A program made the translations under genes and the position numbers. From assembly GCA_016180035.1 (NCBI GenBank), contig JACPCA010000009.1, positions 1 to 32,374 on the forward strand: a DNA stretch of 32,374 nt, written 5' to 3'. Numbering within the stretch: the stretch's first letter is position 1; every line of letters starts with the position of its first letter. Positions 1-7,484 of the stretch are shown piece by piece. Source of the DNA: Candidatus Woesearchaeota archaeon. Lineage in GTDB: Archaea; Nanobdellota; Nanobdellia; Woesearchaeales; UBA12501. Below the pieces are notes generated by a model that saw nothing but the letters and a program-made list of their open reading frames with translations, did no database searches and was not told where the DNA came from.

Positions 1-11
1 TTGCCGCCGCT

Positions 12-2222
12 TCAGTCCTGGCCAAGCTGGTACGCGACCCACCAGAGGGTGACTTCTGAAGCGCGGGCTTCTTGCGGAGGAGGATCCTGCAATGGATGAG
101 AATCAATACTGCCAGCAGCGTCACTACCCCCAACAAGAGTGTCGATAGTTGGCAAGGCTGGTGTTGGAGAAATTGCAGCTGCTGGCGGAGGCGCTTCTGC
201 CCGATACAGCACTTCTTCCACTGGCGGCACTTCGTCCAGGCGTGGCAGTACCAGTTCCGCTGGCGAATCTTGAACCGATGCCTCGCGTTCTTCTGCAAGC
301 CAGCCTGGCAGCCCCAGTGCTTCATGGACATCGCCAACGCGGTAGAGTTTGAGGTGCGGATTATTGTTGACAGGCTTGACACCAGCAGCGGCTATCATTC
401 TCTTCATTGCCCCTTGTCCCATGCCAAGCATGACCATCATGTCTTTCTTGCTTAAGACGCTATCAGCATCCCATGCTTTCACATTCGGATCAGTGAGGAT
501 GTCCCTTGCCGTGAAGCCTTTTCTCACTCCTACTGTTCTTTTTAGTTCTTTGAAATGTGCATCCGTGAAATCGCCAACCTTATAATACGCTGCACGCCCT
601 CTGTTTTCGACAGGCGTTGGGGTGTTCTCGTCAAAGATCAGGCTGCGAGCGACAGCGTAATCGTCTTTCCAAGCATCGTCATTTCTCTCTTCTTCCACTG
701 TATCACTATTTCCGCCAGTAACGCTTGGCGCGCCGATCTCTTGCAGGGCACGATACACCACCCACATCTGGCTGACGACACGCTCTGGATCGTACGGTGC
801 AGGGCGCTGCTGGGGTTGGGAAATAGGAAGCGCGTGAGGCGGAACGCGGCCAACAACCTCTGGAACGATCGCACCATCTTCTGCAGCAAGGATCTTCTCT
901 AAATCAATCCCCTCTAAATCAGGGTGGCCAGGAAGCGGAGCAGGAGGAGACTGGGCAGCAGAGGGATGAACAGCAGATTGTTCTGCAGCTCCTCCCAGAA
1001 TAACCTCGAACGGGCGGTGCAGAGGAACTTCTTGAGCTGGCGTTGGCTCTGGAAGCCGTGTCGGCAATGCTGCCCGGGCCTGCTCAACATCCTTCGTCGC
1101 CTGATACGCAGTAATCCATGAATCGACAAGATCTTGATGGACCATGCCCAGCGTGGCGTGCGGCTGCAGATGGCCCAGTGCCTGATACCCATCCGTGCCG
1201 GTGTGGGCATTGACCAGTCGGGAACGAACATCATCCTCATCCAGATAGCCGAGCGTGCGAAGAAGCTCTTTTCGCTGCGCCTCCTCATCCACAGCCTTCA
1301 AGAAGCCATTGACAAGCCTGGCGATGGCAGATTCTGTTCGGAGCACGGGAAAATCGTTCGCTGTCGGCTGCAGGGATTTTTCAATGAGCTGGTAGGCATA
1401 ATCCTGAAAGCCTCCATGCTTGACCATGTCTGGATGCGCAAGGAAGGCAAGCGTCATCGGATGGATGCACGCTCTTTCCGCGGTATCAGCCCTCTTACCA
1501 GCTTTCTTATCTTGGTTATCTCGATGAAGAAGCTCTGGCGGCAGTAAATGATACGCTCTGTCAATCGCCTCTTCATCCCAAAGCAGGCTGCTCGCAGCAT
1601 CTGACTGGCTAACAAGGTCTTCGTAATGGCGGGGATGGAGGCCAGCCGCAACCATGTTGCCGCGGACAAGGCCGCCAGAGATGGCATGGCCGAGCAAGCG
1701 GTGATTAAATTCAGCTTGATACCCAGAGACAGCAAGCTCAAGAAGAGACTCTTCTGTTTTCTTAGCCGTTTCTGCTTCAGCATTAATCGTTTTTGCTTCA
1801 GCAGCAGGTTCGGCAGCAGGTAATGCTGAAGACGCTGGAGGAGACAAAAGCCCTTGCTGCGCGCTCGGGCGGCCAAGAAGGTGATGGAGGCCGACAGCGT
1901 GAGACTCGAAGCTTACTCCAAGAAATTGGATGCCCCTGTCCAGCTTGTAGGTAAGAAAGAGCGCGTCTTGCCCGTCAGAAACTGCAGACTTGTCTGTTCC
2001 AAGCAGGATGCCATCCATAGAAAAGCGGATAACGCCGTCATCAATATTTGCTCTGAATGCCGCCTGCTTCAGCCCTCCTTCTACAGATAGAAGATATCCG
2101 GTGCCAGAGAAGGAATTGCCAGCATCTTGATCCCTGCGAAGCTGGACTTCCAATGGCTTGCTGGTAAACGCTGAAACAAGGTCGTCAACAGATAGAGCAC
2201 GATCATCAGCATTACTAGACAT
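12..2222 (-). CDS. Uncharacterised 736-residue protein with HTH-like C-terminal segments
   Basis: I do not recognise a family. The first ~110 residues look beta-rich and globular. Residues ~120-155 and ~385-490 are Pro/Ala-rich linkers, and ~165-380 is mostly helical and rich in His, Leu and Asp. Residues ~545-635 hold two short segments resembling excisionase/MerR-type DNA-binding helices: one begins YYKVGDFTDAHFK and the other contains SKKDMMVMLGMGQGAMKRM followed by LYRVGDVHEALG. The tail is again Pro-rich. The gene lies 35 bases downstream of the sigma-54-type activator on the same strand and has its own TATA box overlapping that gene's stop. A DNA-binding or scaffold partner of the activator is plausible but inferred only from position and these segments. 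Confidence 0.75.
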   Translation of the reverse strand: MSSNADDRALSVDDLVSAFTSKPLEVQLRRDQDAGNSFSGTGYLLSVEGGLKQAAFRANIDDGVIRFSMDGILLGTDKSAVSDGQDALFLTYKLDRGIQFLGVSFESHAVGLHHLLGRPSAQQGLLSPPASSALPAAEPAAEAKTINAEAETAKKTEESLLELAVSGYQAEFNHRLLGHAISGGLVRGNMVAAGLHPRHYEDLVSQSDAASSLLWDEEAIDRAYHLLPPELLHRDNQDKKAGKRADTAERACIHPMTLAFLAHPDMVKHGGFQDYAYQLIEKSLQPTANDFPVLRTESAIARLVNGFLKAVDEEAQRKELLRTLGYLDEDDVRSRLVNAHTGTDGYQALGHLQPHATLGMVHQDLVDSWITAYQATKDVEQARAALPTRLPEPTPAQEVPLHRPFEVILGGAAEQSAVHPSAAQSPPAPLPGHPDLEGIDLEKILAAEDGAIVPEVVGRVPPHALPISQPQQRPAPYDPERVVSQMWVVYRALQEIGAPSVTGGNSDTVEEERNDDAWKDDYAVARSLIFDENTPTPVENRGRAAYYKVGDFTDAHFKELKRTVGVRKGFTARDILTDPNVKAWDADSVLSKKDMMVMLGMGQGAMKRMIAAAGVKPVNNNPHLKLYRVGDVHEALGLPGWLAEEREASVQDSPAELVLPRLDEVPPVEEVLYRAEAPPPAAAISPTPALPTIDTLVGGSDAAGSIDSHPLQDPPPQEARASEVTLWWVAYQLGQD

Positions 2223-2256
2223 GGTACCAATCCCCAGAGGAAGGATAACGCTTTCC

Positions 2257-2264
2257 TTTATAAG
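2257..2264 (-). promoter_or_regulatory. TATA box for the 736-residue gene
   Basis: The minus strand reads CTTATAAA, overlapping the stop codon of the upstream AAA+ gene. A start site about 27 bases on gives a leader of roughly 11 bases before the ATG at 2222, so this gene can be transcribed independently of the activator. Confidence 0.55.
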
Positions 2265-3883
2265 CCTTTTGTGGATTTTCCGGCCGCCAGCGCAATGTCG
2301 GCATCGGGTTGGCTGCCCCCCGCCAATGCATCGTCATTCTGCTGGCGATGGGGAGTGCCAGTCGGTTTTGGAAAGTCAATCACATTCTCCATGTGGTATG
2401 TTTTCGGCGTGCCATACTCCAGCTCGAGAAGATCGTCGAGAACAAGATCAACCTGGGCAATAGGAAGCATGCCGTTTCGGACAGCAAGAATCCCCTGGCG
2501 GTGAAGAAACTCAATCCTGTCCTGCATGATATGCGGGGGAAGAAGAGAATGTGGAGCGTACTGCCCGACAAGATCCTGGAGAGAAACCTCGCCAGCAAAA
2601 TGCCCCGCCAGCCCTGGATATTCCTGGATTGCTTTGGCGACGACAGAGGCGACAAAATACTGCGGCTCTTCCTTTCCACCTGCCACGACATCAAGCTGGA
2701 ACACCGGTGCCACGCCATCAACAATAGCATCAAGGCCAAGCTCTTTCAGGCTTGACATACTCAACGTATCGAAGGGACTCCTGGAAGATAAGGAGGTGAC
2801 GATGGCGGGCGATAGTGGATTGCTGTTCCTGCCATCATTGCCGCTGCTGTCAGGTGGAACAGACAAGAAATCATGCCTCTTGTCTAGTAAAAGACCGTGA
2901 TGGGTTAATCGCCGATATAGCGTCCTGCTGCTTATGCCAAGACTATCCGCCATTTGGCTAACGCGCCCATCATTAGCCTGAAATGCCTCCATGATAATTT
3001 CCCGTTCGTACAAATCCATCCTCTGTTGAAGAGATGTTCCTCCTTGCAAAATACCTCTGCTTGGTTTGAACAGGCCGCGGTCATAAAGATTGAGATTTCT
3101 TGCACTTATCATCTCCTCTTCACTTGTAACAACAGCTGCCTGTATCACGTTTTCAAGCTGGCGGATATTTCCCGGCCAGTCATAGGCTGCCAGCATCGCT
3201 GCTGCTTCGGGAGACAGCTCTTTTTTTCCAACACTATACTTTGTCGCGTAGTACTGCACGAAATGCGCTGCCAAGAGGGGAATGTCTTCAGCACGGTTCC
3301 GAAGCGGCGGCACGGTCAGGGAGACAACATCTATCCGGTACAACAAGTCTTCTTGAAATGCGCCGCTCTTGACGGCATCTTCCAGGTTTTTGTTGGTTGC
3401 GGCAATGAGGCGCACGTCAACAGGGATCTCGTTCGTACCGCCGACCGTGCGTACGGTCCATTCCTGCAGCACGCGCAGCAGAGAAACCTGGGCGCTGGGA
3501 GAAAGCTCGCCAATTTCGTCCAGAAAGAGCGTTCCGGTGTGCGCCGCGGCAAAATAGCCGTCATGCTTTTTTTCTGCCCCGGTGAATGCGCCGCGCTCAT
3601 GGCCGAAGAGAGTGGATTCCTGCAGGCCTGGCGGAAGGGCGCCGCAGTTCACGGCAAAAAATGGCTTATCATGCCGTGCTCCGCTGTAGTGAATCGCTTG
3701 CGCTACCAGTTCCTTCCCTGTTCCTGTCTCGCCATAAAGAAGGACTGATGTTGGTGTCCTGGCAATGCGTTCCATCTGCCCATACAACGCAACCATTGCA
3801 GGGTGCCTGCCGATGATGACTCTATCAGAATGGGGGATGCGATACACGCCTTCTTGCTCGTTGAACGATGCAGGGAGAGACAT
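2258..3883 (-). CDS. Sigma-54 activator-type AAA+ regulator (NtrC/bEBP family)
   Basis: In bacteria this family hydrolyses ATP to open sigma-54 RNA polymerase promoters. Numbered from the ATG at 3883 (541 residues), the protein shows Walker A GETGTGKE (~51-58), the sigma-54 contact loop GAFTGA (~98-103), Walker B LFLDEIGE (~119-126), the arginine-finger segment DLLYRIDVV (~179-187), sensor II WPGNIRQLEN (~236-245) and a Fis-like helix-turn-helix ISSRTLYRRL (~317-326). There is no receiver, GAF or PAS domain ahead of the AAA+ core. Instead ~170 residues of unknown C-terminal sequence follow the HTH. An in-frame ATG exists at 3967, but it lies upstream of the TATA box at 3908-3915, so I prefer 3883. 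Archaea lack sigma-54, which makes this family very odd here. It may be transferred from bacteria and repurposed. Confidence 0.9.
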   Translation of the reverse strand: MSLPASFNEQEGVYRIPHSDRVIIGRHPAMVALYGQMERIARTPTSVLLYGETGTGKELVAQAIHYSGARHDKPFFAVNCGALPPGLQESTLFGHERGAFTGAEKKHDGYFAAAHTGTLFLDEIGELSPSAQVSLLRVLQEWTVRTVGGTNEIPVDVRLIAATNKNLEDAVKSGAFQEDLLYRIDVVSLTVPPLRNRAEDIPLLAAHFVQYYATKYSVGKKELSPEAAAMLAAYDWPGNIRQLENVIQAAVVTSEEEMISARNLNLYDRGLFKPSRGILQGGTSLQQRMDLYEREIIMEAFQANDGRVSQMADSLGISSRTLYRRLTHHGLLLDKRHDFLSVPPDSSGNDGRNSNPLSPAIVTSLSSRSPFDTLSMSSLKELGLDAIVDGVAPVFQLDVVAGGKEEPQYFVASVVAKAIQEYPGLAGHFAGEVSLQDLVGQYAPHSLLPPHIMQDRIEFLHRQGILAVRNGMLPIAQVDLVLDDLLELEYGTPKTYHMENVIDFPKPTGTPHRQQNDDALAGGSQPDADIALAAGKSTKGL

Positions 3884-3907
3884 GAGAGATAAAAAAGAAG
3901 GCGGATT

Positions 3908-3915
3908 ATTTAAAG
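3908..3915 (-). promoter_or_regulatory. TATA box for the AAA+ activator
   Basis: The minus strand reads CCTTTAAATAA. Its centre lies ~28 bases before the ATG at 3883, implying a leaderless transcript. This archaeal promoter drives a bacterial-type activator gene. Confidence 0.65.
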
Positions 3916-3998
3916 GTTGTTGAGAGTTTTGCTTTGTAGAAAATCTTTCTTCGTTGTTAGTCGTCAAATCGTTGTTTTCGGCTAAAAAACACAGATTT

Positions 3999-4419
3999 GG
4001 GGCGCCGCAAACGTACCTTAAAAAACAAAATACCCGGCTTCGCCTTGCTCAGCGAGTGACGGGACACATGCGCCACCACGATCGCAATATGCCATCAATT
4101 CCATTTTTTTGCGAATTGTAATAGCAAAGCGCATTAATTATGGAAATTGTGCGCTCTGCTATGTATAGTAAATTGCTCTTGATAAAGTTCTATTATTTGT
4201 GCAATTTACTATAACCAAAAACGATAACTGTGCCTGGGGCACAACGGGTTGCGGCGCCGTCGCCTATCACATTGGTCTTCTACTCCGTTTTTCTTGCTCA
4301 ACACCAGTGCAGAGCAAGAAAAACGGACACGAAAATACCTTGCAGAGGCGACGGCGCAGGTGTCCCGTGACCGGCTCTGCCGGTTTTATTGTTTTTTTAT
4401 GAAATGAAGCGCGGCGCCC
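3999..4419. repeat. Non-coding region of nested inverted repeats
   Basis: No convincing gene lies between 3968 and 4509. The stretch is packed with inverted repeats. GGGCGCCGC near 4000-4008 pairs with 4411-4419. Positions 4059-4074 pair with 4354-4369 (15 of 16). Positions 4164-4176 pair perfectly with 4201-4213 (13 bp). Positions 4254-4265 pair perfectly with 4346-4357 (12 bp). Positions 4284-4299 pair perfectly with 4312-4327 (16 bp, 12-base loop). The pairs at 4354-4357 compete, so alternative folds are possible. I see no target duplication at the outer ends. It could be a structured RNA, a decayed fold-back element or a regulatory region for the AAA+ gene. Confidence 0.65.
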
Positions 4420-4509
4420 AATATGAATGTGTCATTTTCTACAGAGCCTGAACGTTTTGCCCTGTAGGAAATGCCACCCTAATCTCTCCATTCACTTGCG
4501 GATCATCAT

Positions 4510-5076
4510 TCACGGATAGATCATGTTCTCCAATGTCACCACCATGCCGTTCGAGATGGTTGGCGGGATTGACTGCAAGAGTGCTTCTTTCATCCCAACG
4601 TGTGTCCGAAGAACAAGCCCGTCATAGGTTGGCGTCTCCTGCTCAAGGAGAGGATACTCGCCACGGAATATCCGCAATCGGCCACCCTGCAAAAACGGGC
4701 GAAGATAGGCTGCATCAGGAACATCACATCGGCGATGGAGGTGGTCATAAAGCTTTCCACCACGCCGCCTCCTGCCGCCGCTCACGTTGGATGATTTCTG
4801 CATGGCTTGTTCGATCATGTCATACGGTTCTGGAGCGCCGCGGTCAAATGCCGTATCGCTAAGAATTCTTCCTCCTGGAATCCAGCCCTCAAACTCGACG
4901 TGCCATACAGGGACTGTCCTCGCCGGATTGCTGACGTAGGGAATGCCTCGGGCAATGGCGATCTCCAAGCACCACTGTTCAGCATCAGATGGCAGGTGAT
5001 GGAGCGAAACGCCGGGAAGATAGATCCTGGCATACTGCTCGCGATGTCGTTGGGGGGTCATTTTCGGTTGAAACAT
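4510..5076 (-). CDS. Hypothetical protein, 188 residues
   Basis: No family is recognised. The sequence is soluble and rich in Arg, Pro and Tyr, with a basic GGRRRRGGK run near residues 100-108 and no membrane segment. The N-terminus (MFQPKMTPQRHREQYARIYLPG) also offers an ATG at residue 6. I see no clear TATA box or ribosome-binding site at the expected distance, so the start is uncertain. It sits between the coiled-coil membrane protein upstream and the inverted-repeat region downstream, on the same strand as the AAA+ gene. Codon use and GC look like the housekeeping genes, which supports a real gene. Confidence 0.65.
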   Translation of the reverse strand: MFQPKMTPQRHREQYARIYLPGVSLHHLPSDAEQWCLEIAIARGIPYVSNPARTVPVWHVEFEGWIPGGRILSDTAFDRGAPEPYDMIEQAMQKSSNVSGGRRRRGGKLYDHLHRRCDVPDAAYLRPFLQGGRLRIFRGEYPLLEQETPTYDGLVLRTHVGMKEALLQSIPPTISNGMVVTLENMIYP

Positions 5077-5085
5077 TCTTTAGAG

Positions 5086-5181
5086 AGCTTTGAAAAATCC
5101 CGTTTTCAATAGTGTATCATAATTTTTCAAAGCGGCTCTACCGAGAATTTTGACAAAATTTGATGGTTTTTCAAAATTCTC
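5086..5181. repeat. Two tandem stem-loops between minus-strand genes
   Basis: GCTTTGAAAAAT at 5087-5098 pairs perfectly with 5122-5133. GAGAATTTTGA at 5143-5153 pairs perfectly with 5171-5181. They lie between the stop of the coiled-coil protein gene and the start of the 188-residue gene. A terminator or processing role is plausible. An operator role for the downstream gene is the alternative. Confidence 0.5.
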
Positions 5182-5225
5182 TTTAAAACTTGGACAGCTG
5201 TTTTGATGTAATTGCATTTCTTATC

Positions 5226-5951
5226 TTAATTGTACCTCTTATTCAGCTCCTCTTTTCTCTCCTGCGCCTGAAGCTGGACGCATTCCTGGCGCAGCGTCTT
5301 GATAGTGTCAAGAAGGTCCCTCTCGCGCCGCACTGCTTCCCGCTGCTCCAGCTTCTTACTCTCATACACCCGCTCTGCTTCCTTCACATTTTCTTTTTGC
5401 CGGGTGATCTGGGCAGGAGCGGCATCTTCGTTATCCTGAAGGGCTTCATCCTTCCGAAGCTCGTCCTGCACTGTTTGCTGCGCTTGCGCTATCCTCTCCT
5501 CAAATCCTTGAAGGCTCTCCCTTGTTTTTTCCAATTCCAGCTGCAGCTCGTTTTCTTTGATCGTACAGTCATCAAGAGTGATATTTGTCAGGTCAAGAAG
5601 CGTGCCATACCGTTTTTCCCGGACAAGCTCGGTCTCATTCGAATTTCTGATCGGAAACAGTGATGCATCGCTGCCATTGCCAGATGTGTTTTCTTCAGGA
5701 GGCGGTGATGCTGAACCTTCAGTATCGTTTGCGGCGCCATCGGGAATATCCAGCACTGGTACAGCATCATCACTGCCGGCACCATCATCATAATCGCCCT
5801 GCGGCGCCTGAGCTACAATAACCCGCTCTTGCGGAGTGCAGGCAGTTGCGAAGAGAGCAAGAAAAACTAAAGTAAAAAAGGCAAGCGCAAGAGGCGTAAG
5901 GAGGATGTGCTGGGGCTTGGTGTGGTGCGGCAGGAATGTTCGATGATGCAT
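5226..5951 (-). CDS. Signal-anchored or lipoprotein-like coiled-coil protein
   Basis: Numbered from the ATG at 5951 (241 residues), residues ~16-37 form one hydrophobic segment ending LFATAC, so Cys38 could be a lipobox cysteine or simply follow a signal anchor. Residues ~50-105 are low-complexity, acidic and Ser/Pro/Gly-rich, as in an extracytoplasmic linker. Residues ~125-241 are a long charged heptad-like coiled coil rich in Glu, Gln, Lys and Arg. A longer frame starts at 5993, but the TATA box at 5981-5989 lies inside that extension, which rules it out. Function is unknown. An envelope-associated role is inferred from the layout. Confidence 0.75.
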   Translation of the reverse strand: MHHRTFLPHHTKPQHILLTPLALAFFTLVFLALFATACTPQERVIVAQAPQGDYDDGAGSDDAVPVLDIPDGAANDTEGSASPPPEENTSGNGSDASLFPIRNSNETELVREKRYGTLLDLTNITLDDCTIKENELQLELEKTRESLQGFEERIAQAQQTVQDELRKDEALQDNEDAAPAQITRQKENVKEAERVYESKKLEQREAVRRERDLLDTIKTLRQECVQLQAQERKEELNKRYN

Positions 5952-5980
5952 GGGTATCAGGACCGTAAAGAGCAGAGATA

Positions 5981-5989
5981 TATTTAAAT
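5981..5989 (-). promoter_or_regulatory. TATA box setting the start at 5951
   Basis: The minus strand reads ATTTAAATA. A start site ~27 bases on falls about 6 bases before the ATG at 5951, giving a near-leaderless mRNA. Confidence 0.65.
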
Positions 5990-6031
5990 CCAACCTATTT
6001 TTGGCGTTAATTCCAGACTAATAATGGCGAA

Positions 6032-6106
6032 TCACCACCAGCCGACAACTCTTCCAATGACAATAAAAATCCCTAAAACAATCCACAATATGGTGTTTCT
6101 ATCCAT
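6032..6106 (-). CDS. Candidate 24-residue single-membrane-span peptide
   Basis: The minus strand encodes MDRNTILWIVLGIFIVIG followed by RVVGWW and a TGA stop: a short polar head, one ~15-residue hydrophobic span and a basic/aromatic end. A GGGG run precedes the ATG and a CTATAAAAA box lies at ~6121-6130, slightly closer than the usual spacing. It is the only coding-like stretch between 5952 and 6173. Small membrane peptides of this shape exist as type I toxins or complex subunits, but I cannot assign one. Confidence 0.35.
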   Translation of the reverse strand: MDRNTILWIVLGIFIVIGRVVGWW

Positions 6107-6173
6107 GTTTTTCCCCGTCTTTTTTTATAGTCCCTCAAAGATACAGTTTCCTTCTTCTTAATCTCTATGAACT

Positions 6174-6803
6174 TTATAATCTCGCCATCCCCTCACCCTC
6201 AAACCCAAGAGCTTCATCGTTCGCAACAAGAGCTTGCAAAGACGCGACTGCTAAAGGGTCCTTAGAATAGATAAGGTTAAGAATATAGTCGGCAGATTTT
6301 TCATGAGATTTTTTAATTGCTTCCTTTACTGTTTTTCCTTTTATTAGCTCTTCCGCAACAAGATTTGAGCATTCGAGAATTGGCTTTGCGATGTTGTCCT
6401 TCAATGGCTGACATTCATATTTGTGATGTCGGGCAATCCAGAATTTTCTTTTATAACCAATAAATGTCTTGCACCCATTCTTGACAGCATTTTTCCCCAA
6501 TTCCTTCAAACAGTCACAAGCCCTCGTAAAAGAGACTGTATTTTTAAAGACATCCGAGGATGTCACAGTGATAAAAGGAGTTTTATCATTATCTAATAAT
6601 CCGGTTGCATTCCCATGACCGTTAAAGAAAATGAATTTGGGATGCTTATTTTTTATTCTGCTTCGTAAAGTTTTCTCGGAGATATCTTTTCCTTCAAGTT
6701 TTACAACAGTTAAACCATTCTTTTCTGCTAATTTTATGACCTCATTGCAGGAAAGATAAAGGTAACTGGTTTGGGTGTCGTGGTTTGTTCGTATGAGGAT
6801 CAT
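6174..6803 (-). CDS. Caspase-fold cysteine protease-like protein (C25/CHAT type)
   Basis: The 209-residue protein has the layout of caspase-like peptidases. A beta strand ends in the histidine motif FIFFNGHG (His63), and about 30 residues later comes TRACDCLKELG (Cys96, with Cys98 as alternative) and then a strand GCKTFIGY. This order, H-G-H-G then A-C then L-G then G-x-x-F-I-G-Y, is typical of C25/CHAT peptidases. The remaining ~90 residues are helical. It is the last gene of a tight cassette with two small genes (3-base and 1-base gaps) and is clearly more AT-rich than the ribosomal genes beside it. A self-targeting or defence protease held in check by the small partners is a reasonable inference, not shown. 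Confidence 0.65.
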   Translation of the reverse strand: MILIRTNHDTQTSYLYLSCNEVIKLAEKNGLTVVKLEGKDISEKTLRSRIKNKHPKFIFFNGHGNATGLLDNDKTPFITVTSSDVFKNTVSFTRACDCLKELGKNAVKNGCKTFIGYKRKFWIARHHKYECQPLKDNIAKPILECSNLVAEELIKGKTVKEAIKKSHEKSADYILNLIYSKDPLAVASLQALVANDEALGFEGEGMARL

Positions 6804-6806
6804 TTT

Positions 6807-7025
6807 TTACGCTTGTCCAGAGAGTAGTTTAGACATTAGTTTTATGAATGAGAGCTGCATATCAATGGTTTCTTTTCCGACTTCTGATTCTTTATCTACT
6901 TCCTCAATAAGCTCATCTCTAGTAAAATCCCCAAAATCCCCTATTGAAAAACTGATTTCGGGAGGCATGGCAGCAAGCCTTATTTTTACTAACTTTTTTA
7001 GGTATTCTTTATCTTCGTGTTCCAT
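6807..7025 (-). CDS. Small acidic protein of the caspase-like cassette (72 residues)
   Basis: The protein is helical and acidic, with a central motif ISFSIGDFGDFTRDELIEEV and a C-terminal amphipathic helix. I recall similar short proteins with an S-I-G-x-F/Y-G-D-F-T-R-D-E-L core in other prokaryotes but know no assigned function. The gene begins 2 bases after the upstream gene's stop and ends 3 bases before the protease gene, so the three are almost certainly co-transcribed. A regulator or substrate-type partner of the protease is the obvious guess. Confidence 0.7.
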   Translation of the reverse strand: MEHEDKEYLKKLVKIRLAAMPPEISFSIGDFGDFTRDELIEEVDKESEVGKETIDMQLSFIKLMSKLLSGQA

Positions 7026-7026
7026 A

Positions 7027-7245
7027 TTATTTCAATACCTCCATCTTTTTGAGATGATAAAGGAGATTCTTGGCTTCTTTCGTGTCTTTTTGAACTTCAC
7101 CGTATGCAGTATCCCATGATAATGGCATTTCATTGACCAGTACTATTATTTCTTTCCTTAACGGCCGAGGAACATTGGCAAATAATTTCAGAAATTTTGC
7201 TTTTAAGAGTTCATATTCTTGTTTGTTCATATCTTCGTCTTCCAT
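7027..7245 (-). CDS. Small protein of the caspase-like cassette, first gene (72 residues)
   Basis: Its core reads LFANVPRPLRKEIIVLV followed by NEMPLSWDTAYGEV. This N-V-P-x-P-L-R-x-E-I-I and S-W-x-x-A-Y pattern is one I recall from short conserved prokaryotic proteins of unknown role. A frame opening at 7272 would put the start inside the TATA box at 7273-7280, so I chose the ATG at 7245, about 4 bases after the predicted transcript start. The ATG at 7230 (MNKQEYELLKAKF) is the alternative. It heads the cassette ending in the caspase-like protease. Confidence 0.7.
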   Translation of the reverse strand: MEDEDMNKQEYELLKAKFLKLFANVPRPLRKEIIVLVNEMPLSWDTAYGEVQKDTKEAKNLLYHLKKMEVLK

Positions 7246-7272
7246 CGGCTCGAGTGGATAAGAGAGTGGCAA

Positions 7273-7280
7273 TTTATATT
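7273..7280 (-). promoter_or_regulatory. TATA box of the caspase-like cassette
   Basis: The minus strand reads AATATAAA, centred ~31 bases before the ATG at 7245. It is the only promoter-like site found for the three genes. Confidence 0.6.
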
Positions 7281-7397
7281 TCTATCGTTTCCATCGGCTT
7301 TACCCAACACATCTTAAGCAGATGCTACTTTTTGAACAAGACCAACATAAAGACCAACATAATGAACAAAGCTTCCAAAACTGGCTAAAACCATCAT

Positions 7398-7408
7398 CTT
7401 TATAAACC
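7398..7408 (+). promoter_or_regulatory. TATA box of the ribosomal stalk operon
   Basis: CTTTATAAACC lies ~83 bases before uL1, giving a ~56-base leader that ends in the ribosome-binding site AGGAGGG at 7474-7480. This leader is long for the window. uL1 represses its own mRNA in other archaea and in bacteria, so a uL1-binding structure here or early in the gene is possible but not demonstrated. Confidence 0.65.
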
Positions 7409-7484
7409 ACTGCCTTTCTCCAAGCCGTATCCCAATACACTATTGAGGCGCGGCAACGATGGCGCTTTGGAATAGGAGGGCTTC

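Noticed and set aside
3884-3967. Extra 28 residues at the N-terminus of the AAA+ activator
   Set aside because: The segment contains the TATA box, has a low-complexity sequence and is not part of the family.
4199-4402. 67-codon plus-strand frame inside the inverted-repeat region
   Set aside because: It is composed of the hairpin sequence itself, with no ribosome-binding site or recognisable protein features.
4373-4448. GGCTCTG and ACAGAGCC near the inverted-repeat region, resembling the mobile element ends
   Set aside because: Only 7-8 bases match, no target duplication and no internal stems at the expected places, so not called as a third copy.
7339-7361. Two tandem AAGACCAACAT units between the caspase-like cassette and the ribosomal operon
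   Set aside because: Only two short copies; nothing to distinguish them from chance.
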